This document shows positions 34,158 through 37,649 of a stretch of DNA of 37,649 bases, in pieces. The translations under genes were made by a program, and so were the position numbers. This stretch comes from Terriglobia bacterium (GTDB lineage Bacteria; Acidobacteriota; Terriglobia; Acidiferrales; UBA7541), in assembly GCA_020072805.1 (NCBI GenBank), contig JAIQGC010000030.1, positions 1-37,649 on the forward strand, written 5' to 3'. Position 1 is the stretch's first letter; the number at the start of each line of letters is the position of its first letter. A model generated the notes under the pieces. That model had not been told where the DNA came from. It did not search any database and saw only the letters and a program-made list of their open reading frames with translations.

Positions 34158-35162
34158 ATGACCATCCGCACGCGCATGACTCTGGCCCTGATCTTCCTGG
34201 GGGGACTTATTTTTTTCGGCTCGGCGGGCTTCCATTACCTGGAAGGCTGGGCCTGGTTCGACGGTTTCTACATGACCATCACCACCATGTCCACGGTGGG
34301 CTACGCGGAAATTCATCCGCTCTCGCACGCCGGCAAGCTTTTCAACAGCTTCCTGATCATGGCTTCGGTGCTGGGCGGAGGCTTTACCATTGCCACGTTC
34401 ACCCAGGCGTTGCTAGAATTCGAATTCGGCAAGCTCTTCGGGCGCACCCGCATGCAACGTGAAATCGCCAAACTCACCGGGCACTACATCGTCTGCGGCG
34501 CCGGGCGCGTGGGGCGCACGGTGGCGCGGGAACTGCGCGCCCGCGGACAGAAATGCCTGATCATCGAGCGCGACGCGGCGCGGGCCAAATGGGCCGAAAC
34601 GGAAGATTTTCCGGTGGTCATCGGCAACGCCTCCTCCGAGGAAAATCTCAGGCTCGCGCAAATCTCGCGCGCCGAGGGGCTGGTCACCGCGGTGAGCTCC
34701 GACGCCGAAAATCTTTACATCGTGCTCACCGCGCGGGGACTGCGCGCCGATCTGCGCATCATCGCCCGCGCCAGCGAGGATGACGCCACCTCCAAATTCC
34801 TGCGCGCAGGAGCCTCGCAGGTGATTTCTCCCTACAGCTTTGTGGGCCATCGCATCGCCCAGCTCCTGGTCAGCCCCAATGTTCTTGATTTCATCGACGC
34901 CGCCGTCGGCGCCGAACGGCTGGACGTGGAAATCTCCGAAGTGCAGATCCAGGCGCAATCAGCTCTCGCCGGAAAGGCCATCGCCGATACCGTCATCCGC
35001 CAGCAGGCCGGGGTCATCGTGCTCGGACTGAAATCGCCCGGCGGCCCTATGCTCTTCAATCCCGTTCCGGAAACTCCGATTCAAGCCAACGACTACCTGA
35101 TCGTCATCGGCAGCGATTCCCAGATCAAGAAACTGGAAGCGCTGGCCTCCGCGCCCGCCTGA
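34158..35162 (+). CDS. Two-helix potassium channel with RCK (TrkA-N/TrkA-C) domain
   Basis: This 334-residue membrane protein is a probable ligand-gated K+ channel. Helix 1 (~7-26), pore helix and selectivity filter TVGYAE (46-51), helix 2 (~62-86), then an RCK domain: Rossmann motif GAGRVG (114-119) with Glu137 at the end of strand 2, as expected for NAD(H)-type nucleotide binding, and a TrkA-C domain (~253-330). The filter has Ala50 where typical channels have Gly (TVGYGD). The start ATG 34158 precedes the first helix directly; the frame is open to a TTG at 34086, but the extra residues are not hydrophobic or conserved in character. No ribosome-binding site is obvious. A bidirectional terminator follows at 35194-35221. 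Confidence 0.92.
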   Translation: MTIRTRMTLALIFLGGLIFFGSAGFHYLEGWAWFDGFYMTITTMSTVGYAEIHPLSHAGKLFNSFLIMASVLGGGFTIATFTQALLEFEFGKLFGRTRMQREIAKLTGHYIVCGAGRVGRTVARELRARGQKCLIIERDAARAKWAETEDFPVVIGNASSEENLRLAQISRAEGLVTAVSSDAENLYIVLTARGLRADLRIIARASEDDATSKFLRAGASQVISPYSFVGHRIAQLLVSPNVLDFIDAAVGAERLDVEISEVQIQAQSALAGKAIADTVIRQQAGVIVLGLKSPGGPMLFNPVPETPIQANDYLIVIGSDSQIKKLEALASAPA

Positions 35163-35193
35163 GTCGCCGCGAAAACAGAGTCCCACAAACAAA

Positions 35194-35221
35194 AAGGAAG
35201 CCCGCTGCTCCAGGCTTCCTT
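35194..35221. terminator. Bidirectional terminator between the K+ channel and the acyl-CoA dehydrogenase genes
   Basis: AAGGAAGCC (35194-35202) and GGCTTCCTT (35213-35221) form a 9-bp perfect stem with a 10-base loop. On the - strand it is followed by TTTTTGTTTG, on the + strand by TTTCC then a T-rich stretch. It can end transcription of both convergent genes. Confidence 0.75.
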
Positions 35222-35249
35222 TCCAAACTCTTTCTTCTTTACTCTCTTC

Positions 35250-35282
35250 TTCCTCTGTGCCTCTGCGTCTCTGTGGCGAATC
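35250..35282. repeat. CTCTGTGCCTCTGCGTCTCTGTGG-type dispersed repeat
   Basis: The stretch CCTCTGTGCCTCTGCGTCTC followed by TGTGGCGAA closely resembles a short 'CTCTGTG' repeat recalled from many Acidobacteriota and other environmental genomes, usually between genes. It lies between the terminator and the stop of the acyl-CoA dehydrogenase gene. Copy number cannot be judged from this window. Confidence 0.4.
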
Positions 35283-35289
35283 TTTCTTC

Positions 35290-37089
<1,800 letters not shown>

Positions 37090-37168
37090 GCTGTCCTCCA
37101 GGTGCGGCTGGTGAGGCGGTTTGCACCTGTCCGTGGCGAGTGGCGGCGGTCAGGCGCTTCTGCCGACT

Positions 37169-37198
37169 ATCTTACTCCCGGCCCGGCGCGCCCGGCAA
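37169..37198 (-). promoter_or_regulatory. Promoter of the acyl-CoA dehydrogenase gene
   Basis: On the - strand, TTGCCG (37198-37193) and TAAGAT (37174-37169) are 18 bases apart. The start site would be near 37162, giving a leader of ~73 bases. The -35 lies inside the palindrome 37189-37208. Confidence 0.5.
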
Positions 37199-37208
37199 TT
37201 GCCGGGCG
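37189..37208. promoter_or_regulatory. Perfect 20-bp palindrome at the acyl-CoA dehydrogenase promoter
   Basis: CGCCCGGCAATTGCCGGGCG is fully self-complementary and overlaps the -35 TTGCCG of the promoter at 37169-37198. This position fits a repressor operator, for example of a fatty-acid responsive TetR- or GntR-type regulator; no such regulator gene is in the window. It could instead be a palindromic intergenic repeat. Confidence 0.45.
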
Positions 37209-37242
37209 GACAGTGTTCCTGGCCGGCAAAGGCTTGACCATC

Positions 37243-37258
37243 GCCCGTAAATACGGGC
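37243..37258. repeat. Hairpin GCCCGT/ACGGGC
   Basis: A 6-bp perfect inverted repeat with a 4-base AAAT loop lies just downstream of the stop of the truncated gene at the right edge (stop at 37265). No T-run follows on the - strand, so it is at best a weak terminator or a 3'-end hairpin for that gene. Confidence 0.35.
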
Positions 37259-37264
37259 AAAAAC

Positions 37265-37649
37265 TCAGTGCGCCGCCGCCGGATTTTTTCCCTTCTCCGG
37301 AAAGAAAATCAGCAGAAGATTCGAGGGAACATCGCGCATATTCGCAACCATTCCCCGCGAGCCGCCTGGAAGCCAGAGCATTCCTCCCGTGGTCAGGATC
37401 ATGGGCGGCTTGCCTTCCTGCTCGATCTTGATGGCGGCCTGCTCGAGCGCCGCCAGGAGAAGGCCGCGGCCCGTTGCGGCGAGCTCCGTTTTCTGCGTTC
37501 CGGCGTCTAGCTTGGCCAGTTCCACGCGCGCGTCATCCGTTTCAAACAGCGGCCGAGACGCGTAGCCCTTCTGGGAGGTTTCCTGGCACGGTCCCGCATC
37601 GCCGGGAACGATCTTTGCACACAGGTTGCGTACCGCGCCCTGCGGCTCG
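37265..37649 (-). CDS. Partial unrecognised protein, truncated at the window edge
   Basis: The - strand frame is open from the right edge to the stop at 37265, so at least 127 C-terminal residues of a gene that begins outside the window are present. A GTG at 37525 could give an 86-residue protein, but the frame upstream is equally coding-like, and no ribosome-binding site precedes the GTG. The sequence has hydrophilic parts, an Ala-rich helix (GRGLLLAALEQAAIKIEQEG) and a short hydrophobic motif near LTTGGMLWLPGG, then LLLIFFPEKGKN at the end. I do not recognise it. Two cysteines occur in the N-terminal visible part. It is co-oriented with the acyl-CoA dehydrogenase, 175 bases upstream. Confidence 0.55.
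   Translation of the reverse strand, partial: EPQGAVRNLCAKIVPGDAGPCQETSQKGYASRPLFETDDARVELAKLDAGTQKTELAATGRGLLLAALEQAAIKIEQEGKPPMILTTGGMLWLPGGSRGMVANMRDVPSNLLLIFFPEKGKNPAAAH

Overview
The window is a GC-rich bacterial chromosome segment dominated by energy-conservation genes. Gene content, repeat style (elements of the type TGTCAT(T/C)CCG...GGAATCTC and a 'CTCTGTG' type intergenic repeat) and the presence of two complex I clusters suggest a member of the Acidobacteriota. This assignment is inference; there is no rRNA or other taxonomic marker here.

Layout. (1) 143-3078: a LytS-type sensor kinase (-), ribA for GTP cyclohydrolase II (+), and a short convergent pair on - made of an unrecognised conserved protein and the sulfur carrier ThiS. 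(2) 3174-16799, + strand: a complex I operon nuoA-C-D-EF(fused)-G-H-J-K-L-M-N, with a good sigma70-type promoter almost on top of the nuoA start codon. (3) 16800-17039: a convergent gap holding dispersed-repeat relics and the terminator of the opposing operon. (4) 28415-17040, - strand: a second, clearly divergent complex I set nuoC-D-H-J-K-L-M-N that continues with 9-31 base gaps or overlaps into atpZ-atpI-atpB-atpE, so half of a complex I and part of the ATP synthase Fo sector appear to be one transcription unit. (5) 28589-33756, - strand: a response regulator (REC-PAS-PAS-zinc-ribbon) and a giant CHASE3/multi-PAS/GAF histidine kinase, immediately upstream of the second nuo promoter. (6) 34158-35162, +: a two-helix K+ channel with RCK domains. 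(7) 35290-37089, -: a long VLCAD/ACAD9-like acyl-CoA dehydrogenase behind a promoter whose -35 lies in a 20-bp perfect palindrome; a 5'-truncated gene runs off the right edge.

How it fits together. Cluster 1 encodes an NADH-input module (NuoEF, NuoG), the quinone-site subunit NuoD, and the full proton-pumping arm. Cluster 2 encodes a second NuoC/D and a second membrane arm but no NADH module, followed by the Fo a and c subunits. Neither cluster has nuoB or nuoI, the subunits that carry clusters N2 and N6a/b and complete the electron path to quinone, and cluster 2 also lacks nuoA. Both complexes must therefore rely on genes elsewhere. The acyl-CoA dehydrogenase feeds electrons to the same quinone pool, and the K+ channel and sensor genes may tie membrane potential or redox state to expression; that link is inference.

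The most interesting items are the nuo-atp(Fo) operon, the missing nuoB/nuoI in both clusters, a NuoG with cysteines for an additional [4Fe-4S] cluster, a dispersed repeat translated as the C-terminal tail of NuoM, probable leaderless mRNAs for ribA and nuoA, and three inverted repeats placed like operators.
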